A stretch of 64,000 bases of DNA from Myxococcota bacterium (lineage in GTDB: Bacteria; Myxococcota_A; UBA9160; UBA4427). The notes under the pieces are model-generated. The model was not told the origin of the DNA. It saw only the letters and a program-made list of their open reading frames with translations, and searched no databases. Location: the NCBI GenBank assembly GCA_029243605.1, contig JAQWRT010000026.1, forward strand, positions 62,001-126,000. The letters are read 5' to 3'. Position 1 is the first letter of the stretch, and every line of letters starts with the position of its first letter. Of the stretch, positions 52,302-60,422 are shown piece after piece. The position numbers were made by a program, and so were the translations under genes.

Positions 52302-53279
52302 TCAGTCGTAAATAGGAAAATAGGTGTTGAAGGCGGCCTCGGTGAAATCTCCGGGGTCGTTGAAGCGGCGATGACGGTCGAGCCCGCCGATGGCTGCCAT
52401 GTCGGTCTCGGTCAGCTCGAAGTCGAAGAGCGCGAGGTTTTCCACCAGGCGATGGGGACGGCTGGTTTTGGGAACGATGGAGGTTCCGCGCTGAAGGCCC
52501 CAGCGCAGGACGACCTGGGCCGGGCTGCGTCCGAGCCGGCGGGCGATGGAGCGGACGGCCTCCTGCTCGATGATGGCCTCGTGGGCCTCGGCCATGTTGA
52601 GGGCGAAATAAGACTGTGCCCCCAGGGGTGAGAATCCGGTGACGGCGATGCCCGATTCCCGGCAGAAGCGCAGGAGCTTCTCCTGGCACAGGTAGGGATG
52701 CAGCTCGACCTGGAGAACCGCGGGAGGCGTATCGGCGGCGTTGACGAGATCTCGCAAGAGGGAAGTCCCGAAATTGCAGACCCCGATATCCCGGACCAAG
52801 CCTTCGCGCACCAGTTCCTCCATGGCCTGCCAGGTCTCGAGCAGGGGGACCGAGTCGGGTTCGATTCGCGGTTCGGCTCCCTCGGGGTCGTATACCCATT
52901 CGGGGGGGTAGCGCGTGGCGAAGGGCACGAATCGCGTCGCGATGGGAAAGTGCATGAGGTAGAGGTCGAGGTAATCGAGTTGGAGGTCCGCGAGGCTCCG
53001 CAGCAGGGCAGGGCGGACGTGCTCTGCCCGGTGGTAGGTATTCCAGAGCTTCGAGGTGATCCAAAGCGCGTCTCGGTCCACGGCGCCCGTCGCCATGGCC
53101 CGCCGAAGCCCCTCCCCGGCTTCGCTCTCGTTACCGTAGTCGCAGGCGCTGTCGAAATGCCGGTAGCCCGCATTGACCGCCGCCACCACGGCGTCCGCGG
53201 TGTTCTCGGGCTCGATCTTCCAGAGGCCCAGGCCCACCATGGGCAGGTCGTGACCGCTCCTCAGTGTCTGATATCGCAT
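52302..53279 (-). CDS. Aldo/keto reductase
   Basis: 325-residue NAD(P)H-dependent reductase with the AKR barrel. The catalytic tetrad sits at the standard positions Asp43, Tyr48 (HFDSACDYGNES), Lys77 (ITSKLWNTYH) and His110 (LYLMHFP). The NADPH-binding end is GTSIVPKTSRPHRLVENL. Layout and spacing are closest to AKR2/xylose-reductase-like members, including the long loop after His110. It is read in the same direction as gntR-trpBA but 143 bases upstream, behind the operator, so it is probably separate. The substrate is unknown. Confidence 0.92.
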   Translation of the reverse strand: MRYQTLRSGHDLPMVGLGLWKIEPENTADAVVAAVNAGYRHFDSACDYGNESEAGEGLRRAMATGAVDRDALWITSKLWNTYHRAEHVRPALLRSLADLQLDYLDLYLMHFPIATRFVPFATRYPPEWVYDPEGAEPRIEPDSVPLLETWQAMEELVREGLVRDIGVCNFGTSLLRDLVNAADTPPAVLQVELHPYLCQEKLLRFCRESGIAVTGFSPLGAQSYFALNMAEAHEAIIEQEAVRSIARRLGRSPAQVVLRWGLQRGTSIVPKTSRPHRLVENLALFDFELTETDMAAIGGLDRHRRFNDPGDFTEAAFNTYFPIYD

Positions 53280-53556
53280 GGGCCTCCCTCTCGGCGGGTT
53301 CTATAGGACGCGCCGTGGAGAGAAGCAGACCCCACGGACCCCGGGTCTCGGGAGTTCCCCGCCGGGGATCCGGATCTCAGGCCCCCCGGGCCCAGGGGTC
53401 GGATCGACATTCTTTTCGCCTCCTCGGTAAAAATGCCCCTTTGGTGAGCCGAAATTCCTCGGATTTTCGACTTGTTGATCAGAAGCCAAAAACAAGAACG
53501 GAGCGCGGGTCGAATTCGGCCTCCTCCCCAAGAGCGCCGGAAAGGTCCTGATCATC

Positions 53557-54564
53557 ATGAGTCCCCTCGAGTTTTCTCGCTACAACGCCCAGCTCAGTGC
53601 AGCTTCCTCTCCCGCCCAGATGGGCAGCCAGGCTGGGCTCTCTCCCGCCGCCGCGGACTTGATCTTCGCTCGGGGGACGGCCGTTTCGTCGTTCGCCCGA
53701 CCCGAAACGAATTTCTGGGAAAGGCCGATCTCCTCGCCCACCCCGTTGAGTATCGTAACCCGTGAAGGAGAGCTGGGGGAGGAAAATTCCGTCGGCGGAT
53801 CGCGACGGACGTCCCGAGAGTTCGTGGCTAAGTTGGCCGAACAGTCGCTCCAGCACCGAGCCGTTAATCATCCCTATCTCGAGGCTCTCGGCTCCGGGGA
53901 TCTGCCGGATATGCACTGGGCCCTCGCCGATTTCGCCCGGCACTACCACGGTTACTCCAAAGAATTCCCGCGCTACCTCACCGCTGTGATTTCACGCCTT
54001 GAGGATCCCTCCCATCGTGCGGGCCTGATGGAGAACCTCACCGAAGAGTCGGGCGTCTATGAAGCCGAGGAACTCGCGGAACTCGACGAGATCGGAATCC
54101 AGTCCGATTGGATTGTCGGCAAGCCCCATCCCGTCCTCTTTACCCGCTTCTGCAAAGCCATGGGCGTCGATGAAGAGGACCTGCTCGACGTGTCCGATCA
54201 GATCGTCTGTTGGCGAGAGATGTTTCTCTCCCTGCTCACCAGCGGGACGCCGGCCGAGGCCGTCGGAGCGCTCGGTCTGGGAACCGAGAATATCGTCAGC
54301 ACGATTTATCAGCCCTTCTGCTCGGCGATTGATGGCCTCTCGGACTTGAGCCCGAGAGATACCGTCTTCTTCCCCCTGCATACGGCGGTGGACGACCATC
54401 ACCAGGAAACCCTGCAAGGGATCGCGGCCGATCTGGCCGTCGATGAGGACAGTCGGTCAGAACTCCGCCGAGGCATGCTGAAGGCTCTCAGCCTCCGGTC
54501 CTCTTTTTGGGACTGGATGTATAGCCGAGCTCTGTCGCCCCAGACCGCAGACCAGATTCTCTAA
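53557..54564 (+). CDS. Haem-oxygenase-like di-metal oxidase (HDO, iron-containing redox enzyme family)
   Basis: 335 residues. An N-terminal extension of about 85 residues of unclear fold precedes a helical domain of the PqqC/TenA/CADD type. The terminal metal motif H-x3-D-x2-H is exact (His275, Asp279, His282 in LHTAVDDHHQ), as in CADD (His174/Asp178/His181). Further candidate ligands are in DFARHYHGY (Asp125, His129/His131) and LMENLTEESG (Glu159, Glu163/164). HDOs use two irons and O2 for N-oxygenation, desaturation or C-C cleavage. The ATG at 53557 has only AAAGG 13 bases away, so a later start is possible. It is 26 bases from a cupin gene and likely acts with it. Confidence 0.75.
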   Translation: MSPLEFSRYNAQLSAASSPAQMGSQAGLSPAAADLIFARGTAVSSFARPETNFWERPISSPTPLSIVTREGELGEENSVGGSRRTSREFVAKLAEQSLQHRAVNHPYLEALGSGDLPDMHWALADFARHYHGYSKEFPRYLTAVISRLEDPSHRAGLMENLTEESGVYEAEELAELDEIGIQSDWIVGKPHPVLFTRFCKAMGVDEEDLLDVSDQIVCWREMFLSLLTSGTPAEAVGALGLGTENIVSTIYQPFCSAIDGLSDLSPRDTVFFPLHTAVDDHHQETLQGIAADLAVDEDSRSELRRGMLKALSLRSSFWDWMYSRALSPQTADQIL

Positions 54565-54590
54565 ATAAGACCGATCCCGAGGACAAAACA

Positions 54591-55094
54591 ATGACTAAGC
54601 CCATCTCAGAATCCGTAATTCAGTTGATCGACCGAGCCGAAGCTCGCCAGCCGCTTGGAGTCGAAGCCTCGCCGAGCGATTGGGTGCGGCCGACGACATC
54701 CAGCGGGAAGAGCCTCTACAGCAACAAGAACGATCGCCTGAAGATCGACTTCTCTGTGGAGCGAGCCGCTTTCCCCGAAGCTCAGACCGTAGACCCCCGA
54801 ATTATCGAGATTGCCCCGGGAAGCTGCAATGAGCGCCATAAGCATGCGCATGAGTCGCTCTTCTTTGTCCTCGAAGGAAGCGGCGAGGTTTTGGTGGGAG
54901 AGAACTGGAACCCGGTCAAGAAGGGCGATCTCGCCTTTGTTCCCCGCTGGATCATGCACCAGACGCGAAACAACTCGGAGGACGAGCCCATGCGCGTCCT
55001 CGCCGTCACGGATTTCGGGTTTACCTCGGCGGTCTTGGGCGATTATGACCGCCGCACGAGGCTGGCCCTCGCGGGCGCCGATGCCAGCGCGTGA
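54591..55094 (+). CDS. Single-domain cupin protein paired with HDO
   Basis: 167-residue cupin with good RBS (GAGGA at 54579). Motif 1 is GSCNERHKHAHESLFFVLEG with three His and a Glu; motif 2 is GDLAFVPRWIMHQTRNN. All metal ligands of a typical mononuclear-metal cupin seem present, so a catalytic role (dioxygenase or isomerase-like) or a binding role are both possible. It follows the HDO gene by 26 bases and is surely co-transcribed. The first 50 residues contain no recognised domain. The substrate is unknown; function as the second step after the HDO is inference. Confidence 0.8.
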   Translation: MTKPISESVIQLIDRAEARQPLGVEASPSDWVRPTTSSGKSLYSNKNDRLKIDFSVERAAFPEAQTVDPRIIEIAPGSCNERHKHAHESLFFVLEGSGEVLVGENWNPVKKGDLAFVPRWIMHQTRNNSEDEPMRVLAVTDFGFTSAVLGDYDRRTRLALAGADASA

Positions 55095-55172
55095 GCTTTC
55101 ATTTTAAGAAGCCTATCTGACGCTGTTCGAAACTCCCCCCGAGCGCCCGGTCGATTTGGGACGACTCTTGGA

Positions 55173-55205
55173 GGCGGGGCTTCCGGAGGCGCCGGAAGCC
55201 CCGTC
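55173..55205. terminator. Long stem-loop between convergent cupin and binding-protein genes
   Basis: GGGGCTTCCGG (55176-55186) and CCGGAAGCCCC (55192-55202) pair perfectly around a five-base loop. Extension outward by C-G, G-T and G-C gives a 14-pair stem. It lies in the 177-base gap between two convergent stops and is symmetrical, so it could stop transcription from both sides. No T-run is present, so it may depend on Rho or act as an mRNA-end stabiliser. Confidence 0.5.
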
Positions 55206-55271
55206 GCGATCGCCTGGGCTGGGTTCGATGTTTGCGCTGGGCCCATCCCCTGGGCTTCGACCCGGGTCCGT

Positions 55272-56369
55272 CTATAGGCCCTTGCAGAGATCCTCGAGTA
55301 CGGGGTAATCGCAGAGATCTCGGCCGGTCTTGATTTCTCCCTTTTCGAAGCGCTCCCAGGGGAGTAGCCAGTATTGGCTCGGCACCTGCTCTCGGAGGCG
55401 GTTTCCCAGGGGCGTGGAGACGTAGAGGAGACGTCGGTTGGGGAAGTCCAGGGTCTCTTTCAGCCAGGGGGTGAAAATACGCTCTTGTAGTAGGCGAGCG
55501 TAGCTTCCGTCTTCAAGCGCGCGATTAAAACCTTCGACCACAGCATCGTAAAGGGCCTGGTTTTCTTGGTTGACGTAATAGATCCAAGCCGCGGGGTGAA
55601 CGATGTGGATATAGGGATCGATCGTGACCGAATCGTATTGGTTGTTTCCCGAATTGCATTCCGACTCAACGCTCGTGATGCTTCTCGGGAAATAGTCGAC
55701 CCGACCCTCGTTGAGCAGGTTGTAGGTCAAGGTCGTTTCGATCTCGAAAGTGGGAAGGCCCGCTTGCTTGAGTATGCGGGCGTCGGTCCAGCCCTGGCCC
55801 TGGATGGCGATGAAATTTTTGAGATCTTCGAGGTTGTAGACGTTTTTGAAACGGTCAGCCGACAAGCTGTTTACGCAGGCCACACGCAGGCCCAATAGTC
55901 CGCCGGTCACGGGGACGGTTGTCGCCTGGAGTCCCTGGATGCCCTGGCTGCCCAGGCCGGTCAACATGATATTGACGCCATCGGGGTTGGATTTCGAAGG
56001 GCCCAAGGAGCCGGCAATATCCCGACCTCCTCGCGAGCTATCAGAGATGCTCTGGCTGTAGCCGAGCTCATGCTTGACCCCGCTTTTGGCCATGATGAGC
56101 TTGAGCATCGCGTAGGCCAGGGTGTTCTCTCCGTAAGAAGAATCCACGCGATGAAGCACTACGGGCAGGGTGTCTGCGGGGAGTGCTCTGATCTCATCTG
56201 AGGTCAGGATCAGGTCGGAGTCTCCCTGCTTACGGACCTGGATTTTGTCTTGGATGATATACGCGCCGAAGAGCACGATCGCGAAGCTCGCCAGGAGGGA
56301 AAAGAATTGAGGGCTGCGTTGGATCAGGATTTTCATAGAATTGTGGACATTTCTTTGTAGCTCGGGCAT
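55272..56369 (-). CDS. Membrane-tethered type II periplasmic binding protein
   Basis: 365 residues. A single N-terminal hydrophobic helix (FFSLLASFAIVLFGAYII) without a clear cleavage site suggests the protein stays anchored. The rest is a PBP-II fold of the orphan SBP_bac_3-like group: LEDLKNFIAIQGQGWTDARI, LLNEGRVDYFPRSITSVESE and a hinge-like VTGGLLGLRVACVN match that group. No permease or ATPase gene is near, so it is not part of an ordinary ABC importer. ATG 56369 is 16 bases after the ion-channel stop; ATG 56336 (MKILIQRS) is an alternative. Same strand and close spacing imply one operon with the channel. Confidence 0.78.
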   Translation of the reverse strand: MPELQRNVHNSMKILIQRSPQFFSLLASFAIVLFGAYIIQDKIQVRKQGDSDLILTSDEIRALPADTLPVVLHRVDSSYGENTLAYAMLKLIMAKSGVKHELGYSQSISDSSRGGRDIAGSLGPSKSNPDGVNIMLTGLGSQGIQGLQATTVPVTGGLLGLRVACVNSLSADRFKNVYNLEDLKNFIAIQGQGWTDARILKQAGLPTFEIETTLTYNLLNEGRVDYFPRSITSVESECNSGNNQYDSVTIDPYIHIVHPAAWIYYVNQENQALYDAVVEGFNRALEDGSYARLLQERIFTPWLKETLDFPNRRLLYVSTPLGNRLREQVPSQYWLLPWERFEKGEIKTGRDLCDYPVLEDLCKGL

Positions 56370-56385
56370 AGCCGGGTGCGAGGCA

Positions 56386-57480
56386 TCACATTACGTGGCT
56401 TGGAACAATGAAGTAGATCGCCAGGACTGTGGCCAACAGGTACGCGGGCAGGAGGCCCAGTTTTAGGACGGATGCGATGCGTTCGCCCCATTCAGGGGGG
56501 ACGTGATCGGTTAATTCGTCTGCGGTTGCCGCATAGAGAATCCCTGTGTAGACGATGATCTGGATCTGTCCGCTGAAGCCACCCAGGGCGGATACCGGCA
56601 AGATCTCCGCGAGGTAGACCGAGTTGGCCGCAGCGGAAACCACCGCGCCCAGGATCAGGTCATCGCGGCTTCTCGAAATCGCCAGGGCAAGGACACAGAG
56701 TCCGATGGCCAGAAAATAACCGAGAAAGCTTGGGACGAATTCGAGGTGGCCGCGCCGCCGCATCTCGATGAGCCCGTTGACGACCGGTACCTGGTAGACC
56801 ACGCCACTGTCGAGGCCTGGCATCCCCAGGTTGCCCACAATGCTCATTGCGCCCGAAACCAAGTCCAGGGATCCCATGTGCCAGTCATAGAGAATCAACT
56901 CGGGATGGACGTAGCTGTTCAGTCGGTCGACGCTGAATGCAATCGAGTTCTCCATGGGGTTCGACATTCCGATCCGAATACGAAGAAGTTGACTGTCAAA
57001 GGGATAATCAGACAAAATCCAGGGGTTGATGACCTTGTTTCGGACCGCATAGAGTCGCCACTCGAGATCGCCGAAGTTCTGTTGGCTGATCAGTTCGAAG
57101 CGGGTGATATCGCTATTGTGGATCGCGTTGAGCACCCTTAAGGAGTCGCTCGGGTTCTCCCCTGCGGATTTTCGCCATACCGTGGAGAGGTAAAACTGGG
57201 CATTGAAGGAGTTGCCCAGGAGGTCGAGTTCGTCGATAGCCGTGACGTACAGGCCCAGTTGTAAGGTTCCCGGCGGAGGCTGGGGGGTTGGTTGGGGAGG
57301 GGCGGGAATTCCTTGGATCTGGCCCGTTGTGGTCTGCGGGGAGTCGGCAAGGCTCGGGAATACGGGCAGGAAAGCGGCCGTCGCCATGATGAGGAAGACC
57401 CAGGCTGCGGTCCGCGGCCACTCGGCGGCGCTCTGAAAACCGCCCCCGGACGGGCCTCTGTCGACCAATCTGGATGGCAT
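56386..57480 (-). CDS. Prokaryotic pentameric ligand-gated ion channel (pLGIC, ELIC/GLIC-like)
   Basis: 364 residues from the ATG at 57480 (GGGAG upstream). A signal peptide is followed by a beta-sandwich ligand-binding domain with LGLYVTAIDELDLLGNSFNA and FYLSTVWR, and the pLGIC signature YPFDSQLLRIRI at Tyr159-Pro-Phe-Asp162. There is no disulphide Cys-loop, as in bacterial members. Four helices follow: M1 (EFVPSFLGYFLAIGLCVLAL), M2 (LILGAVVSAAANSVYLAEIL), M3 (IQIIVYTGILYAA) and M4 (LGLLPAYLLATVLAIYFIV). The M2-M3 link YLAEILP resembles ELIC YTSNILP. The M2 sequence lacks an obvious charged ring, so selectivity is open. The downstream gene is a tethered binding protein. Confidence 0.8.
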   Translation of the reverse strand: MPSRLVDRGPSGGGFQSAAEWPRTAAWVFLIMATAAFLPVFPSLADSPQTTTGQIQGIPAPPQPTPQPPPGTLQLGLYVTAIDELDLLGNSFNAQFYLSTVWRKSAGENPSDSLRVLNAIHNSDITRFELISQQNFGDLEWRLYAVRNKVINPWILSDYPFDSQLLRIRIGMSNPMENSIAFSVDRLNSYVHPELILYDWHMGSLDLVSGAMSIVGNLGMPGLDSGVVYQVPVVNGLIEMRRRGHLEFVPSFLGYFLAIGLCVLALAISRSRDDLILGAVVSAAANSVYLAEILPVSALGGFSGQIQIIVYTGILYAATADELTDHVPPEWGERIASVLKLGLLPAYLLATVLAIYFIVPSHVM

Positions 57481-57887
57481 TCCGTCCGTCGTCTCCCTGT
57501 TCGAGTGTCGCCTTCCGCGCCTTCCGCGCATTCAGCGTCGGCGATGGCCTTGAGTCTAGTCCGAGGCGGTGGCCCACGGTAGAGGCGGCAAACCTTCAGG
57601 GGTTTTGCCCGGGACTCTCCACGTCTCCGGAGCCGAAGGGGCCCGCCCCTCTCCAGGCGCCTATCCTGATGGGGGACTCCATTTTGCTGCGGCCCCGCAA
57701 TCAGTTGAGCCTCTTCCATTCAATCCGTTCATTGGACCGATGGCTCCCGGGAGGTCGCTGATGACACGGGGTCGCGATCGGCATCAGGGGCCTCCCGGAG
57801 GATCCCCAGTCCACATCAGCAGGCCGCTACCCGTCGTAGGCGTTAAGATGCCTTCCGGTAAGACAAAGGGGAGTGTGGCCAGGCACT
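57481..57887. other. Divergent intergenic region between channel and transporter genes
   Basis: 407 bases upstream of both the channel (minus) and the AmpG-like transporter (plus). Short open frames occur, but none shows codon use or motifs of a real gene. A short direct repeat CGCCTTCCG-CGCCTTCCG lies near 57509-57526. Promoters for both sides should be here; none was recognised with confidence. Confidence 0.4.
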
Positions 57888-59180
57888 ATGTATCTTTCGA
57901 AAAGTGAGGGCTTGAGATACGCCACCTGTGCCTCCCTCTATTTCGCCCAGGGAATCCCGAAGGGGCTGCTGAATATCGCCATGCCGGCGTGGCTTGCGAG
58001 TCAGGGCATGAGCGCCTCGGCCATCGCTTCTTATCTGGCCATCATCGCTTTGCCGTGGGTCTTCAAGCTGACCACCGGCCCGCTCATGGATCGTTTTCAA
58101 TTCCCGGCGATGGGGTTACGTAGACCCTGGGCCCTAGGCGCGCAGTTGGGTATGACGATCTCCTTGTGCGGCCTTGTGGTGATCGAAGATCCGACCTTGC
58201 AAATGACAGCCCTGACCGCGCTCGCCGCACTCGTTCAGGCCTTTGCCGCGACGCAGGACGTCGCAGTAGATGGCATGGCGATCAACCTGGTGCCCGAATC
58301 CCAGCATGGTCGCATCAACGCCTTTATGAGTTTCGGAAAAGCCATTGGATGGGCCGGTGCAGCGGCTGTGAGTGGTGTAATGCTGACCACAGTAGGGCTG
58401 GCGACCACCGCGCTCCTGGCGGCGGCCGTTTCGGCGTTGATCTTGATCGGATTTCTCTTTGTTTTAGAACGAGAAGGCGAACGCCGATTTCCGTGGAGCA
58501 AGGGGGAATATCACGGAGCTGCCACGGCGCCTGTATCGATTACTTCGTTAGTGCGGTCGTTGAATCAAGTTCTATGGAACCGACTAAGCCTGATCGTTTT
58601 TCTGATTCTTTTTTTTCATGGCCTGGTCAACGGCTATGGCGACGCGTTGATGCCGATTGCCGCGGTTCAACTCTTTGGCTTTAGCACAGAGCAGTGGTCG
58701 AATCTGGTGGCCACCATGGGCCTATTGGGAGCCTTTATCGCGTTGGGAATCGGGCCATTTATCGACAAGTTTGGCATCAAGAAAATGTCGGTTATTACGA
58801 CCGCGGTGGTATTCGTGCATGCACTCATCTTGGCTCAGACCGAAAGCCTATGGGTCGACGAAACCTACGTACTTGTCATGCTCTCGATCTGGGTGCTGCT
58901 GGATCCGGTGGCCATGGTCTGTGTGATTGCCATCGGGATGAGCATCTGTGCGAAAGAGGTGTCGGCAACGCAGTTCGCTGTCTACATGTCGGCAGCCAAT
59001 CTGGGCCTCTCCCTGGGCTCCAAGCTCTTTGGTATTGTCTCGGAAAGAGCGGACTATTCGGACAGTTACTTGTTGTTGGCACTCTTGATCGCTTTCATGC
59101 TCGGGATACTGGCGCTCTTTAATAAGCCGCAATTGGAGCGCGAGTTGGAGCATGTCGGCGAAAGTGGCAGAAAGCTCTAG
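57888..59180 (+). CDS. AmpG-like major facilitator transporter
   Basis: 430 residues with about twelve transmembrane helices. SLYFAQGIPKGLLNIAMPAWL in helix 1 and FAATQDVAVDGMAINLVPES in the 4-5 region are typical of the AmpG/acetyl-CoA-transporter branch of the MFS. AmpG proper imports anhydro-muropeptides; relatives carry other solutes, and no peptidoglycan recycling gene is close. The ATG at 57888 is preferred to the GTG at 57873 because the latter lies against the purine run AAAGGGGA. It is the most A/T-rich gene in the window. Role in uptake or export of the island's metabolite is inference. Confidence 0.82.
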   Translation: MYLSKSEGLRYATCASLYFAQGIPKGLLNIAMPAWLASQGMSASAIASYLAIIALPWVFKLTTGPLMDRFQFPAMGLRRPWALGAQLGMTISLCGLVVIEDPTLQMTALTALAALVQAFAATQDVAVDGMAINLVPESQHGRINAFMSFGKAIGWAGAAAVSGVMLTTVGLATTALLAAAVSALILIGFLFVLEREGERRFPWSKGEYHGAATAPVSITSLVRSLNQVLWNRLSLIVFLILFFHGLVNGYGDALMPIAAVQLFGFSTEQWSNLVATMGLLGAFIALGIGPFIDKFGIKKMSVITTAVVFVHALILAQTESLWVDETYVLVMLSIWVLLDPVAMVCVIAIGMSICAKEVSATQFAVYMSAANLGLSLGSKLFGIVSERADYSDSYLLLALLIAFMLGILALFNKPQLERELEHVGESGRKL

Positions 59181-59236
59181 GGAAGTTGGGCCCGACAGGT
59201 CACCCGATCGCTACCCCGGTGCATTCAACCCCTGAA

Positions 59237-60130
59237 CTAGAGCTGAGAGAGAATCGGAACGGTGGGTACAGCTAGAGTATCCCCGAGTTGTTTGTCCCCG
59301 ATGATGCCCTGGAAGAAACGACTTCCCATCAAGTCCGCGAAGTAGTCGGCGCCAGGGTAGTAGACGATGGCAACCTGCTCGAAATCCACATCACCCTCCA
59401 ACCTGACGGCGCTTCCGATATGTATCGGACCGTGGGCAAGAGCGGCCATTCGGGTCAGCATTTGGATCCCATAGCCGGTATTGGCGGCTTGCTGAGCCGA
59501 GTTGCCCGGCTGGCTTAGGTTGAAGATCACGACCGCTTCGGAGTTCACCGCGGCCAGGCTACGAAGGGCTGCACTGCGTTCCGAAAGCATTTCGTATTCC
59601 GCCGAGGGCTCTGCCGGTTTAGGCAGGGCCTCGAGAGGCGCGGCGCCCAAATTCCCCTTGGCGATGTCCGCGAGGCGCAGGGCGAGGAGTGCCTGGGGTA
59701 GGGCTAGGTTCAGGAGCGGGTTCCTTTGCATGCCGTGAGAGTAAGACTGGCTAAAAACCGAGAGTGCATCCCTGTAGTCGGAGCCCTGAGACGCGCTTTC
59801 GTAGGCGTCTCTCGAGGGGTACTCCGTCAGGATTACTGCGTTCCATTGCGCAGGCTCAAGGCGACTCGACGCGACAGTAAATCCAGCCTGGCCAGCGTAG
59901 ATCAACTTCCCTTTTCCGTCGTTCTTGATGGCTTGAGTCAATCGGCTGATGTCAGGGATGAGTTCCCTGCCTTTTTCGGCCTCAAGAAATGTGATGACAT
60001 GAAGAGAGGAGGTCGAATGCAGAACCGATTGCCTGTCCTGGGCAGCGCCGCGACGGGCGTCGAGATACCGAAGGTGCTGCCAAGCCAACAGGCACGCGAT
60101 CAGCCCAAGCGCGACGAGGATGAACTTCAT
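59237..60130 (-). CDS. Membrane-anchored protein with two DUF1330-like (dimeric alpha-beta barrel) units
   Basis: 297 residues. An N-terminal helix (FILVALGLIACLLAW) anchors the protein. Two similar halves follow: the first includes WNAVILTEYPSRDAYESASQ with SDYRDAL, the second VDFEQVAIVYYPGADYFADL with SRFFQGIIGD. Both fit the DUF1330/EthD ferredoxin-like barrel, where two units normally form a dimer; here they are joined in one chain. Function is unknown; such barrels bind small aromatic or haem-like ligands. It is convergent with the transporter and divergent from the kinase gene. Confidence 0.65.
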   Translation of the reverse strand: MKFILVALGLIACLLAWQHLRYLDARRGAAQDRQSVLHSTSSLHVITFLEAEKGRELIPDISRLTQAIKNDGKGKLIYAGQAGFTVASSRLEPAQWNAVILTEYPSRDAYESASQGSDYRDALSVFSQSYSHGMQRNPLLNLALPQALLALRLADIAKGNLGAAPLEALPKPAEPSAEYEMLSERSAALRSLAAVNSEAVVIFNLSQPGNSAQQAANTGYGIQMLTRMAALAHGPIHIGSAVRLEGDVDFEQVAIVYYPGADYFADLMGSRFFQGIIGDKQLGDTLAVPTVPILSQL

Positions 60131-60422
60131 CGGTGAACATTTCCTTTCGTGGAGGTTTTCGGTGCGGAAAGATCTCGCCCCGAGTATACCGCTTGATCAG
60201 GACTTCTCGTGGGAGGCCAATGAGTGAGGGGCTCGATCAAGAATCACATCTATTTTGGCGAGAAGTATCGTGTGGGATAAATTGTAATTGTGATCTTTTG
60301 AAGCGCCCCTAAGCTTCTCAATTGTGCTCCCCAGGAAAATGAATCAATGAGACGAATCTCGATCTCACTAGCCGGGCGATCTCTCGACTCCTTCACTAAG
60401 TCTCCTGCCCGAGGGAAATACC
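60131..60422. promoter_or_regulatory. A/T-rich divergent region upstream of phosphotransferase gene
   Basis: 292 bases without a gene. The section 60240-60330 is much richer in A/T than the rest of the window and holds the direct repeat AATTGT-AATTGT near 60280 and an interrupted dyad GAAGC-GCCCCTAA-GCTTC (60300-60317). It probably contains promoters for both divergent neighbours. GAGGG (60412-60416 region) serves as the ribosome-binding site of the kinase gene. Confidence 0.4.

Noticed and set aside
53557-54564. PqqC or TenA annotation for the HDO gene
   Set aside because: The overall fold is related, but PqqC lacks the di-metal H-x3-D-x2-H set and TenA has a catalytic Cys. No pqq or thi genes are nearby.
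55272-56369. Binding protein of an ABC amino-acid importer
   Set aside because: No permease or ATPase gene is present, and the N-terminal helix looks uncleaved; the only partner is the ion-channel gene.
57474-57761. Small plus-strand open frame upstream of the transporter
   Set aside because: It overlaps the channel start, lacks an RBS and has composition typical of non-coding shadow.
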